DNA of 64,000 bases, taken from NCBI GenBank assembly GCA_038277395.1, contig CM076189.1, forward strand, positions 214,870,011-214,934,010, read 5' to 3'. Below the pieces are notes generated by a model. The model saw only the letters and a program-made list of their open reading frames with translations. It was not told the origin of the DNA and did no database searches. Within the stretch, counting starts at the first letter, position 1, and each line of letters starts with the position of its first letter. Below are positions 33,044 to 44,199 of the stretch, piece by piece. This DNA comes from Dryocosmus kuriphilus. Its lineage: Eukaryota; Arthropoda; Insecta; Hymenoptera; Cynipidae. The position numbers and the translations under genes were made by a program.

Positions 33044-33155
33044 TTAAAACTAGTTTTCACTAGTGAAACTATGGGGTAGAGGTGTGACTTCAAGTATTTC
33101 TGCACTCCCGTAACTGGAAATTTCGCATTTTCAGTAGTGAAAACTAGTTTTAATA
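33044..33155. mobile_element. Small palindromic element (~110 bp)
   Basis: TTAAAACTAGTTTTCAC (33044-33060, with CTAGTGAAA following) is mirrored by AGTAGTGAAAACTAGTTTTAA (33135-33155). The spacing and lack of coding fit a very short MITE. Confidence 0.5.
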
Positions 33156-33264
33156 AAATTTGGGCTTTAACTCTAACAGATATATAAATTAACTCAAGTA
33201 AAAAATAATTCAACGCTTCCAGACCATTACCATTTAATTCAAAAAAATTTTTTCAAAAAATTTT

Positions 33265-33297
33265 GACGTTTCATCATTGGTACAATGACCTCATCAG
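33265..33297 (-). ncRNA. Hammerhead-like motif, left arm
   Basis: The minus strand reads CTGATGAG, stem GTCATTG/CAATGAT closed by TAC, then GAAACGTC. The CUGAUGA and GAAA core boxes are intact, and GAAAC-GUC gives a two-pair stem III and a GUC cleavage site as in minimal dimer-type hammerheads described from Penelope-like elements. One G lies unpaired before the stem. Because of the element's orientation this is the sense strand. Confidence 0.6.
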
Positions 33298-34087
33298 AAA
33301 TCCTATTACAGGAAAATTACATAAGAAATTCGATTCTAGTAGAATTAGTTTAATAAAGAAACCAAATTTTGAGAATTTTATAATTTGGCTATAGGAGCTT
33401 ACCTTAGTAACTAAGTTTCTTCGATAAATACAATTATATCATTGTAAAAATAATCCATAGAGTTTCATCGATTGACGAGTTTGTTGCTGAGGTTAACATC
33501 GTGGTCGAAATTTGTAATGAATAAAGATGAAATTTAAAAAGTTTATTGTTTGAAAAATTGTAGCTGTCAGTTTATGGTTGGGATTTTCATCTTGTTACCC
33601 AGTCTAAAAACATTTCATGATAAAAAAGGATGTTTTAGATGAACATGGATTAAAATTTTTTAATTTTTTAGGTTAAGAATGACAGGAAAGAGGTTAGAAA
33701 TTTTGTTTACAACAGAGAGTTATATGTGAACTTTAATTACCTGGTTATAATGTTTGTATGAATGTTGTCAAATAAAAATTTCTAGAGTTATACATTGTTT
33801 TGGAAAATTTTTTGAAAAAGTAACATTTTTTATTAAATTCATTGAGGAGTAAGGTACGATGGCCTTACTACCTCAATATTTAAAGGGTGCTAATGAAAAG
33901 GAAAGTTTTAGTTCAGAGTAAAATTTGTAATTTAGGCGCCAAAATTTGAAAAAAGTTTTTTTAATGTAAGAAAAATTTTTTATTGTAATATATATGAAAA
34001 TTACTAATTACAGATCTTATTTACGATTATGTCATATGCTGGGTTGTCAAAATTTAGGTCAGTTATATTATTTAAGGCTTTCTTATT

Positions 34088-35953
34088 TTATTTTTTAATA
34101 TGCATCATTTCGACGAAAATTCTTTTAAAATAATTATCTTCTTTATGTAAAATTTTGATATCATCCCATTTGATATTGTTTATGTTTCCATTGTGGGCAG
34201 AGTGAACATGTTTGGCAATTTCTTTGTGATTTTTTATACAATGATTGATATTATTACGGTGCTCATTCCTTCTTGTTTCTAATGACCTTTTTGTTTGTCC
34301 TACATATGATTGTCCACAAGAGCAGTCTAGTTTGTAGACGACATTGCAATGCTCCAATTTATCTAATGGGTCCTTTCCTAATTTTATAAAGCAATCAAGT
34401 TTCGAATCAATTCTAAAAATAGTATTGATAATGAAATTCGAAAATAGTCTACGAATAGGGAAAGATATTTCTGGATAAAAATTGAAAGAAATGAACGTTT
34501 TTTGTTGATTATTAGTAGTTAAGTTAGGGACAAGAGAAGTTTTATTATTGATTTGGAAAATTCTTGTTTTGATGAGTTTTTCAATAAATTGTTCCGGATA
34601 ACTATTGTATTTTAAAATATTTTTAACTAAAGTTAGGTTTTTTTTTATGAAAGGATTCATCAGACAAAAGTACAGCAGAGTCGACCAAATTCTTTATAAT
34701 ACCAATTTTTTGGTGTATAGGATTATTTGAAAGGAAATTCAAAACTCTTCCTGAATATGTGTTTTTTCTAAACCAATTAGTTACGATATCATTAGAGTTA
34801 TTTCTGATGATTTTTAAATTTTAAAAACTAATAGAATTATTAGATTCAATTTCCGAAGTGAATTTCAGTCTTTCATGGTAATTGTTGAAAACGGAAACGA
34901 TGTCATCGACATTTTCTTTTGGTACAATAAGGAAAGTGTCATCTACATATATATAAAATGTGTGGATTTTACAATTTAAATTTTTAAATATTTTGATTTC
35001 TAAATCTTGTAACACAATTTCTGCTAAGATACTTAAGATGGGGGAACCCATTGGTGTTCCGAATTTTTGATTATAAAAATTTTTGTCAAATTTAAATGTG
35101 GTGGAATTCATGAGAAAAGAAATACCAAATTTAAAATCATTTTTAGAAATGTTAGTATGGATTTGAATGTGATTCCATCTTTTTTCAATGCCGCAAAGGA
35201 CTAGATCTAAAGGTATATTTGTGAAGAGAGATACAACGTCAAGAGACATGAATATATGATTTTCAGGAATTTTTTCTGTAATAATATTTTCTCTAAAAGT
35301 AATAGAATTTTTTACAAATGAATTTAATTTTGGGATGGAGTCTGATAAAATTTTGTTCATTGTTTTTGCCAGAAAATAGGTAGGAGTGTTGACACATGAA
35401 ACTACTGATCTTAGTGGACAATCAATTTTGTGAATTTTTATTACCAAGTCTAAGAATATCAATTACAGATTCAGGAATCGTTTTTTCTGGTAAATTAAAA
35501 ATCCAAGGATCAGGAAGGTTTTCTAATTTATGTTTGTTTATACATGAGCTTTTTTGTGGGTTATTTTGTGGTAAGACGTGAAATTTTTTATTCAGAATCG
35601 TTTCGTTTTTACAGATATAAGACTCATTAGAAATTTCAAATTCATTAATTAAATTAATAAAGTCCGAAGTCGGAATGAGGTTTTTAATTTTGTTTTTTGA
35701 AATTTCGAGGTTATTTTGTTAAAAATTTAATATGATTATGGATGTCTTCTATTTCGATTTTCCTGATTTGGATTTTTAATTTATCAGTCACAGTTTTTAT
35801 CTTGGTTTTACAATTGGAGCTATACATATTCAAATTTTCAACGTTTTTTACAGAGTTATCCATGTTTTTTGGAAATAATTCGGAACTTCGACATTTTAAA
35901 AGGAAGTTTTTTCTACTTACAGCTATCTTGATATCGCTAGAAATTTTAAACAA
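34088..35953 (-). pseudogene. Penelope-type reverse transcriptase with GIY-YIG endonuclease, broken
   Basis: Reading the minus strand: an N-terminal segment (35711-35953), a frameshift near 35708, a segment ending near 35463 where an internal deletion seems to join two normally distant parts, then the RT palm (35462-34821) with PLRSVVS, motif A MSLDVVSLFTNIP (D75 of that ORF), GTPMGSPILS and the catalytic YVDD (172-175). A TAA at about 34821 interrupts an otherwise continuous frame, followed by an indel in an A9 run near 34650. The last part (34660-34088, 190 codons) has the GIY-YIG domain: VVYKLDCSCGQSYVGQT with R127, R130 and E133/H134. Domain order RT then GIY-YIG is diagnostic for this class. 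The copy is dead: at least two frameshifts, one stop and one deletion. Confidence 0.9.
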
Positions 35954-36727
35954 TCCTATTTGATTTGTGAAGTGGTAGCTGATCCGAATCTCCGATGTAA
36001 TTCCTGTAGTTGGATCATATTTGTAGAAATTGCAGATACTAGTTAAAAAATTAAAATTAAATTAAAAAACATTAAAATTAAAATTAAATTAAAATTACAA
36101 ATTTTACTCTGAACTAAAACTTTCCTTTTCATTAGTACCCTTTAAATATTGAGGTAGTAAGGTCATCGTACCTTACTCCTCAATGAATTTAATCAAAAAT
36201 GTAACTTTTTCAAAAAATTTTCCAAAACAATGTATAACTCTAGAAATTTTTATTTGACAACATTCATACAAACATTATAACCAGGTAATTAAAGTTTACA
36301 TATAACTCTCTGTTGTAAACAAAATTTCTAACCTCTTTTCTGTCATTCTTAACCTAAAAAATTAACATTTTTTAATCCATGTTAATTTAAAATATCCTTT
36401 TTTATCATTAAATGTTTTTAGACTGGGTACCAAGATGAAAATCCCAACCATAAACCGACAGCTACAATTTTTCAAACAATAAACTTTTTAAATTTCATCT
36501 TTATTCATTACAAATTTCGACCACGATGTTAACCTGAGCAACAAGCTCGTCAATCGATGAAACTCTATGGATTATTTTTACAATGATATAATTGTATTTA
36601 TCGAAGAAACTTAGTTACTAAGGTAAGCTGCTATAGTCAATTTATAAAATTCTCAAAATTTGGTTTCTTTATTAAACTAATTCTACTAGAATCGAATTTC
36701 TTATGTAATTTTCCTGTAATAGGATTT

Positions 36728-36760
36728 CTGTTGAGGTCATTGTACCAATGACGAAACGCC
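36728..36760 (+). ncRNA. Hammerhead-like motif, right arm (core mutated)
   Basis: The plus strand reads CTGTTGAG, stem GTCATTG/CAATGAC with TAC loop, then GAAACGCC. It is the inverted partner of the 33265-33297 motif; the stem is perfect (7 bp) but core A6 is T and GUC is GCC, both expected to abolish cleavage. Confidence 0.55.
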
Positions 36761-36905
36761 AAAAATTTTTGAAAAACATTTTTTGAATTAAATGGTGATG
36801 GTGTGGAAGCGTTGAATTATTTTTTACTTATATTACATCCCAGACGTTAAAAACCTAATGAGGATTCAAAATCTTCCCTCTATCAACATCAAATTAACTC
36901 AAGTA

Positions 36906-38704
36906 TTAATAATGTTTATAAAAAACCTCGGGATTCTAAAAAATAATGAAAAATTAAAATATAACTGGACTAATTTTTTCTAGACTAAACTTTCAGTTCC
37001 TGAGGGTTTCCGGAGATTTATGTTTCTGATTTTATGGAACTGGTTTACAAGGCGTACAAAATCGAGCAAACTTGTTTGAGTCAGTTTACTAGCTAAGAAC
37101 TCATTAAGGGATGTACTGGACGAATACCCTAGATGCAAAGGATTTATAGCAGATATATATAGAGGCAGATCGATTTGATTATAGACAAACAAGGACACAA
37201 ATAGCTTGGGGGCTAATAAGCTACATCGGTAGACTATTATGAACTTCTGATGGGACCTCGTTTGAAGATGGACCACTGGGAGTGAAACGAGTTCGTGGCA
37301 CGAACCGGATAAAATGACTGTTATTAATTACGTTATGCGGATTTACATACCTCCCATATTAAGCGGTGCGCTTTCTGTGGCATTCAAGCTCTCCGGCGTT
37401 ATCTCCGTAATTTATGGCAACGAGTTGCTGATTCGGTTTGTGCGGCCAGTTGTCTTCGAAACCACGTGGACGTGTGTATTTAGCCAGTGGTCGGAGCCAA
37501 TTTAATCAGCCAAATTTTAAAGCACATTCAATTTTTAAAAACATTTGCTTTGAAGACATTTAAATGAAAGAAAAATTTTGAATCGAAAGTTGAAATTTCA
37601 TAAAAATTTTTCGTATATCATCCCGATGACAAACTGCAATTTTAAAAAAATATATCTGAAGAAACCTGAAGGAGAGTAAATGTAGAAAATCCTTTTGAAG
37701 TTTAAAATCGAAAAAGTAATTTTCATTTAGCCCAAGTTCAAGCCCTTGCTCGAGCTTATTTTTATAAATTTAATTAGCTCCCGCTGAAAGATAAACTCAT
37801 CCCGGAAGGAGGATATTTAACGCGGTAGACGCGTCGCGCTCAAGTAAAATGGCTCTGGAGAAAAGATAAAGTCGAGCCGAAGATAATTCGATCTGGACAC
37901 TTTCACGCGACAGAGATTGCAAATAAGGTACCAGGAATTCGTTTTAGCATCACTTAACTCATTATAATTTATGAGCAATTTGCGCGCTAACTCACGAGCG
38001 CACCTCATCTCCCGAGCAGTGTTCTAATGTTTTCACGTTTGACTTATGAAGCATTATCAATCATTCGACTTGAGTTTAGCCGTAACCGCCCTTTGTGCAT
38101 TAGGACCGCCAAGTCGCCATGAGATACAATCAGTTCAGTTTATGCAATTTCTCGCTTCTAAAAATTATTATTTATAATCGCAGCTGCGTCCGCAACTCCT
38201 CTCTTAATGCGTTGCTCAATTTCTGCACTTTCTTCCCAGTTACGCGCACACCCACGCAATAATATAATTATAATGAGAAGTTGTGATCTGAGGTAATAAT
38301 AATTGACGACATAATAGTGTGACGTAAGCACCATTTTCGCGAGCCTCGCCAAAAATGGTCAATTTTAATTTATTTATTCCTCAATCCGCCAGGTAATAAA
38401 TTTTTTCAAATATGTAAATTGGAGAGATAATACGCGATATTTTTCGTTTTTACATTCTCGCTTCATGATAAAGTTGTTTTATACAATTTGTGGAGTTTTG
38501 TCTTTATATCGCGGTTTACAATATAAATTAATTAATTTTAAAAAAATATTGAAAAAGAAGTATAATGAATGAATGAATAAATTCGAAAATAATTAGTGAT
38601 TTTTAATATTTATTTGTTAAGTGAAATATTGTTTTTTAAAAAATAGACTGTTAAAATTGTACAATTTAAATCACTCTTATGACTCTTATATTACTTGTGC
38701 CGCG
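36906..38704. other. Unassigned region with two short ORFs
   Basis: A reverse-strand ORF at 36980-37276 (98 codons; contains SLLDFVRLVNQFHKIRNINL) and a forward ORF at 37314-37505 (63 codons) are the best candidates for exons, but neither matches a family I recognise. 37500-38400 mixes balanced composition with AT-rich sequence and has no repeats. Possible host regulatory or exonic sequence. Confidence 0.3.
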
Positions 38705-38830
38705 CGGTCCTATAATGTTAATAGCAAGAGAGAACGAGATAGAATTAGTTTAAGTCAGCTGACAGCAGCGATGCGCGCACATCGCAGTGTTCTATTTCTA
38801 TCTCGCTCTCTCTTATGTTTAAACTAGGAC
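38705..38830. repeat. Short foldback, GAGAGAACGAGATAGAA arms
   Basis: AAGAGAGAACGAGATAGAA (38726-38744) is inverted as TTCTATCTCGCTCTCTCTT (38796-38814); flanking GTCCTA/TAGGAC also pair. The loop has GTCAGCTGACAGC and GCGATGCGCGCACATCGC palindromes. MITE-like. Confidence 0.6.
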
Positions 38831-38934
38831 GTTACTACATTGGAATGTGATGACGTCACGTCTATCGCTTCACTCCCAGTCTTGTTCTGTTTTGTATAGT
38901 GTCCCATAAGAAGTTTCACTTCAAAAACATTCGA

Positions 38935-39121
38935 ATACGCCAGAGATAAACAATAGCTTTAAGGTAGAAAACAAGAATTTTATATCGTTAGATTTATTTC
39001 TTGTAATTATAAGTGAAATCTAACAATAAAATTCATTATTAATATTTTTAATTTTATAAGAACGTTTTGGAAATGAACTCCATCAGCGGGTTCGACAGTG
39101 TTATGTTTATATATCCTGCTG

Positions 39122-39181
<60 letters not shown>

Positions 39182-39385
39182 CTATGAGGTATTTAATATT
39201 TAATATTAAATTATATCACTCCTAGTTTCCCCCACCCCAAACCCTAATTTAATGTCTTGATAAGAGTATGGACGCAACACTGTCGAACACGCTGATGGAG
39301 TTTATTTCCAAAATGTTAATAAATCTAACGATATAAAATTCTTGTTTTCTACCTTGAAGTTATTTTCTTATCTCTGGCTTGTTAA
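38935..39385. mobile_element. MITE-like inverted repeat with (AT)n core
   Basis: The left arm (about 38935-39115) and right arm (about 39265-39385) are inverted copies, for example AACTCCATCAGCGGGTTCGA against TCGAACACGCTGATGGAGTT, and AAACAAGAATTTTATATCG with its complement. The centre holds an (AT)n run at 39127-39180. No ORF. Confidence 0.75.
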
Positions 39386-39437
39386 TAATTCTTTTCATTC
39401 TATACCTTTCAGTAAAAAATATAATTCAGTGTATTTA

Positions 39438-40387
39438 CGAGGCACGTCCAGAAAGTAAGTGTACTCAATTTATGTAGGCTTCAAAAAAAATGTATTAAAA
39501 CAAAAATATAGTTGGTTACACTTGTACATATTTAAGTTATTTTTCGACATAGTCACCATCCCTCTAGATGCAAGTGGTGAGCCGCGGGATCAATTTTTTG
39601 ATGCCTGCCTCGACGAAGTCTCCCGCCAACTCTTTCACCCACTTCTCCACCTCCCCCTTCACCTCCTCGTCCGTTGAAAACTTGTTTCCACCCAAGTGCA
39701 CCTTCAGGGAAGTGAAGAGATGGAAATCTGAAGGGGCCGGTTCAGGGGAATACGGGGGGTGGTTCAAAACGTCCCATCCAAAAGAGTCCAGGAGTTGCTT
39801 CATGGCGTTGGCCGTGTGAGGTTTGGCATTGTCAGCTGTTTTGGGACCCACCCCGCAGAAAATTTCCGATATCCGAGAGTTTCTATGATTCTTTCGTGTA
39901 ACAGGGATCTGGAGATTTGCGGAAACATCGCAGAAAGATCATCTAACGTCAATCTGCGATCATCACGGACCGCAATCTCGATTTTTTCCACAAGTTCGTC
40001 AGTCACAGTTGAAGGTCTTCCGCTCCTCTGATCGTCATGCACAAAAATAAGGCCATTTTTAAATTCGCGACACCACTTGTACACACTCGTACGATTCATA
40101 GCTCCATTACCGGAAACAGTTTTCACCTCATTATAAATCTCAACTGGAGCTTTTCCCTTCGCAACGAGGTAGCGAATGACGGCGCGAATTTCGCACTTGG
40201 CGGGAGATACGATCGATATTTTTCGCGAGAGATGCTACTGCGTCAAGAGTTTTCAACACACTAACCTCGGATTGGTCTCGTTTTGAAGGGGAGGGATCAT
40301 GCTACGCGGCAGTGTTGCCAACATGTCGAAAAAGTATTCTCTACAGCTGTGAGAGTACCAGTACACTTACTTTCTGGACGTGCCTCG
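39438..40387 (-). mobile_element. mariner element, internally deleted (950 bp)
   Basis: Perfect 28 bp terminal inverted repeats start CGAGGCACGTCCAGAAAGTA and are flanked by TA on both sides (39436-39437 and 40388-40389), the mariner target duplication. Full mariners are about 1.3 kb; the missing ~350 bp correspond to the middle of the transposase. The element has landed at the edge of an element A fragment. Confidence 0.9.
39564..40240 (-). pseudogene. mariner transposase, catalytic core deleted
   Basis: The N-terminal part (to about 39810) retains the helix-turn-helix DNA-binding region: CEIRAVIRYL, SVYKWCREFKNG, DDQRSGRPS, and reaches the WVPKQLT linker motif typical of mariners. It then jumps to ADNAKPHTA, the block with the third region around the DD34D triad, and YSPEPAPSDFHLF at the C-terminus. 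The first catalytic Asp region between these blocks is absent, so the protein could not transpose. Two overlapping frames (39800-40126 and 39564-39851) show an accompanying frameshift at the deletion. The start is unclear because the codon before SPAKCEIRAV is not ATG. Confidence 0.85.
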
Positions 40388-40775
40388 TATCAAAAAATGG
40401 TATTGAGAAAATTTGTAGATATTTTTGAGATAAAAAGCTTTGCTTCTTAACATTTTTTTTCTATGTCGCATAATTTTCTTGAAAAGTAGATTTTTAACTT
40501 TTTAATAATGTTTTTATTGATTAAAAAAACTATTCTACGTTTTATCAAAAAACTATGCGTTTGATCAAAAAATGGTTTTAAACAGATTGGTAGGTCTCTC
40601 CAAAGCGAACACTTCTGTTTCTTAATAATTTTTAGTATCTCGCATAATTGCATTTTTCAGCCAGACTATCTAAAAAATTAAGAAACTCACGTCTTTGATA
40701 CACTTTAATCGACCGGTAAGCGTGAGAAACATGACGAGAATGCGCCTGAGTAGCGGGCAGATTCTAACTTTTACT
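40388..40775. mobile_element. Element A fragment D
   Basis: It contains at least two of the ~155 bp units (ATCAAAAAATGGT...AAATTTGTAGAT; GTATCTCGCATAATT) and a remnant of the hairpin end (GACGAGAATGCGCCTGAGTAGCGGGCAGATT at about 40735-40768). The ends have lost most GC hairpins. 40780-41330 after it is AT-rich and featureless. Confidence 0.65.
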
Positions 40776-41332
40776 AACTTATATAATTATTATATATATT
40801 ATAAATAATAATTTATTAAATTCCTTTCTAAAGTATTTCAATTCATTCTTTAGAAATATATGTATATATTTTTCATTCTTGAAACAACTTTAGTAAAGAT
40901 ATTTTATTGCCCATAAATGTCCTTTTAGGAAACCCAGCTTTTCGTGTGCGCAGTTTAGAAGTTTCTTTTCTTATGAGGAATAATAATTTAAATTAGTAGC
41001 TTTTTTATATTTTTTGATAATTATACATTTATCTATCACAATTTACATCTCTTATAAATAATAATAATTTTTTACTTTGCATTATTATTTGAAGCAAGTC
41101 AATTTGTTCAAAATAATTGCAGAATTATATTCTTTCAAACTTTAAAATTTTTAACAAAATTAGCAATTGCGAAAAAAAATAGTGGGCTAGAACGCCAATT
41201 TTTCCAATTCTCTTTAATACACACTATTAAGAATCTTGTTCAATTTTTACTTCTTTTCGTTTGTACTTACACATTTCATGCAAGTGTAAAAAAATTTACC
41301 ATTTTTTTATTTCAAAATGAAGGTTTACAATA

Positions 41333-41909
41333 CAGTCGCCTCTACTTACCTTGCCTCTTTTTACCTTGCCTCTTTTTACTTTCCCGCTCCCCTTAATTCT
41401 CGATCCAGCTCTTCCCCCTCCACGACCGCGACGGCTCGGCGTCCGAGAATTGTTTCGCTCTCTATTTACGTTGCCGTCAATGTTTTAGATCTTTTTAAAG
41501 CAATTTTAAAGTGCAAAAAGTCATCATATGCTTTTCTAATGAAGCTTATAAAAGAATTTCGAAATCGTATAACATCTTTCATTCTGCATTATACTACTAA
41601 AATCATATGTAATTACTTTATTGAATGATTCTTCATTTTTATTCTGAAGATTCAATATGATTTTGAATTTAAAATACAATTATGAAAAATTATTAAAGTA
41701 TGTATTTCCATAACATTCAGGGAATCGAGCTTTCACTGTTATAATCGAGGTATAAGCGGATATAAACGCTGATGTACGTGCGGCAACGTAAACAGAGAGC
41801 GAATCAAATCGCATCGAGCACCGGTCAGGCTCGAGAGTGGGGGAACTTTGATTCCAAGAAAATTACTCCCCTATGGTCCCGAACGCGGCAAGGTAAATCG
41901 AGGCGACTG
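41333..41909. mobile_element. pogo-like MITE, ends CAGTCGCCTC
   Basis: The ends CAGTCGCCTCTACTTACCTTG and its complement GGTAAATCGAGGCGACTG are flanked by TA (41331-41332 and 41910-41911). CAGT-starting ends with TA duplication are typical of pogo/Tigger elements. Arms continue with ACGTTGCCG and GAGAGCGAA inverted partners (about 41455-41480 and 41775-41800). The 103-codon ORF across the left arm is not protein-like, so the element is non-autonomous. Confidence 0.75.
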
Positions 41910-41911
41910 TA

Positions 41912-43244
41912 TTATATATTTTAGTGTATATACAAATTGTTCCAAAAATGAAGCCGTCAAAGCGTGAAAATTGTAGGTACGCAAAGTAATAGTGTGTTTA
42001 TTTTTTCAATGTAGAACTCGCTTTTTTACAACTTTTTTTGCCAAGAAATTTATTTTCTATGAAAGTTCTTAATTTTATCGTTTTATTTAAATTTTTGTAC
42101 ATATTTTAAAATCAGGGAATTATTTTTCAACCCTATAAGACGGACGAAGAATTTTTTAAAGCCGTTTTTCTCGAAACTGGACAAATATTGCGTCCTAGAA
42201 ATTTCACATTTTTAGTTAGGGATCATGGGCATTGCTTTGCTGAAATTATGGATCCAAACAAAAAACAAACTACCTGGCCTTCCCCTTGTGAGTCATTCAA
42301 TGGTAGAGAATATAATGAAATGATTATTATAGACATTAATTAGGAAATAATTTCAACTTCGATTAATTTTAAATTTAACTTCGTCATTTGAGTTTTTATA
42401 TGTATATTTCTTCTCATGTTTTTGAATTTATATTTTATTCAGTACATGTGTATATAACATATATGCCATATATACATATGTTTAAAACATTTTTTATTGG
42501 AATATTGGTTTTTGAAGCTGTATATTTGAACATTTAAATTTACAAGCTTCGAATTATTTGTACAAACACAATTCTTACCGACTTGACTTCTAAGCCTTAG
42601 TATTTTTTACTTTTTAAATTCTTTTTCTATAAAATAAAAGTTGTTCAAAACAGGTAATTGTACGTTTTTTCTAATCTTCGAATTGCAAATATTAAAAACT
42701 TTTTTTCTTGGTAATGCAAAAAATAAATTGAGTTTGAGTTTGAAAGGATTTTGAGGAAAGAGGCAGAAGAAAGATTTTTAATTTCAAGGAAAAAAGTTTA
42801 TTAAATTAGGAAGAGACGATAAAGTCATCCTGAGTGTTTCCAATTTCGAGATTTAATTAGGGATCGGTTTCCTCACAATCTTCTTTATGATTAAAAAAAA
42901 ATTAACACGCATCTGAAATTTGATTGCGTGACGTAATTTATTTTGAAAGTAATTCACAAAAGGTACTTCTACACTCAGAAAACGATTTAGTTGAAACATT
43001 GAAGCAGCAAAGGTTTTATTAGTTCCACTCTGGAATATGCTTATTGTATGGACAACAAAATATTTGTTTGGCCCAAACCTATTCTTTAGTTGATTCTACC
43101 AAATATTTTGGTAGATGGAATATTTAGTAGATTAAACCAGAAAGTTTCCTTGATTCAATAGTATGTTACATTCCGAGTAATGCATATTATTTTTCATAGC
43201 AAATCTATTGAAAATTCGAGTTGAGGTACATACTTGAAATTCGG
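41912..43244. other. AT-rich stretch, nothing recognised
   Basis: No gene or long repeat can be supported. A short stretch at 42115-42350 (on + strand YFSTL*DGRRIF-like frame) has slightly better codon-like composition, but no motif. Confidence 0.35.
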
Positions 43245-43340
43245 ACGCGCAATTGGGGTCCGGGGCCGAGTCCCGGTGGAGCCCAGGGCCGAAGCTCCGG
43301 CGGGGGGTTCGGAGGGCGGAGCTCCCCGAAAGGAAAAAAC
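43245..43340. other. Isolated GC-rich patch
   Basis: About 95 bases with strongly elevated G+C (GGGGCCGAGTCCCGG, GGGCCGAAGCTCCGGCGG, GGAGGGCGGAGCTCCCCG) interrupt AT-rich DNA. It contains short imperfect palindromes (GGAGCTCC; CCGGGGCCGAGTCCCGG) but no ORF or known RNA. Origin unknown. Confidence 0.6.
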
Positions 43341-43476
43341 CATTTCAAAAGAATTAAATTATATATTATCGCTCGATTACGATCGAAGTAGATTGAAATT
43401 TGCTATAAGATAAGTCTCGATTGAGACATCTACCATTACGTCACACTCGATTGGTAACGTCGCAATCTGTAGGCAT

Positions 43477-43750
43477 CAACTGGAGGACTGCAGAGCATTA
43501 TTTACATAGGAGTTTGACTGAAATTAATTTTTTTCCTTTCAAGTAGGTGAAAAATTTTGATATCGCTTTACTTTTTAGATAGAAAAGCCATTTCTGTATT
43601 TATTGTCGACAATTTGGAAAAAGTGTGATTTGGCAATCCATCAGGAAAAATTATAATGTGCTGAGATTGAGGTTAGGTTGCATTATTGTGTTGTGACAGT
43701 TTTGAATTTTTGGGCACAACTGGTAAATTTACTCTGCAGTCCTCCAGTTG
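43477..43750. mobile_element. Short TIR pair CAACTGGAGGACTGCAGAG
   Basis: CAACTGGAGGACTGCAGAG at 43477-43495 has a perfect inverted copy at 43732-43750. The 274 bp unit between has no ORF. MITE candidate; target duplication not clear. Confidence 0.6.
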
Positions 43751-44199
43751 AGATTAGCTTACAAAATAATTTCCAAACGAAAGGGGGGTAAATTAGTCAG
43801 GTCTTGAGTACTCTTGAATCACAAAACAAACTTTTTTTAAATTTTCAAACTTTACAACTAAAATTGCACTAAAATTATACTTACATGGTAGATTGTACTT
43901 TAATCAAACTTTAATTATAGTATCATCGCTTTTTTTGCACAAAAAAATAAAGTATCTTTAACTTTGGTAGAAATTTACAGTACAATTTTGAATATTGATG
44001 ATTGGGTGAACTTCGTTTTTTGCAACCGTCAGAAGCTGAGAATTTGTGCGAGATTAAATTAAATTATTAAATTTCCCACTATTCTTTTGTTCGAAATGGA
44101 ATCCGCAATGTATCTTGCAAATGAAGATTTTTTTGAATTTTTGAACATATTTACATATTAACAAGTCACGCGATTCAAATTTATATTCACCTTCAGCAA

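Larger units (their letters stand above)
33201..36890 (-). mobile_element. Penelope-like element with inverted terminal arms and 15 bp target duplication
   Basis: The minus strand encodes a Penelope-type reverse transcriptase and a GIY-YIG endonuclease (next entry). Inverted arms of about 730 bp occupy roughly 33201-33935 and 36095-36829; shared words are AATTCTACTAGAATCGAATT and TTACTCCTCAATGAATTTAA with their complements. AAATTAACTCAAGTA occurs exactly at 33186-33200 and 36891-36905, bracketing the arms plus about 60 extra bases on the right, which gives a 15 bp target duplication. Inverted long terminal repeats of this sort are known for Penelope-like elements. Both arms carry a hammerhead-like motif. 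Confidence 0.9.
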
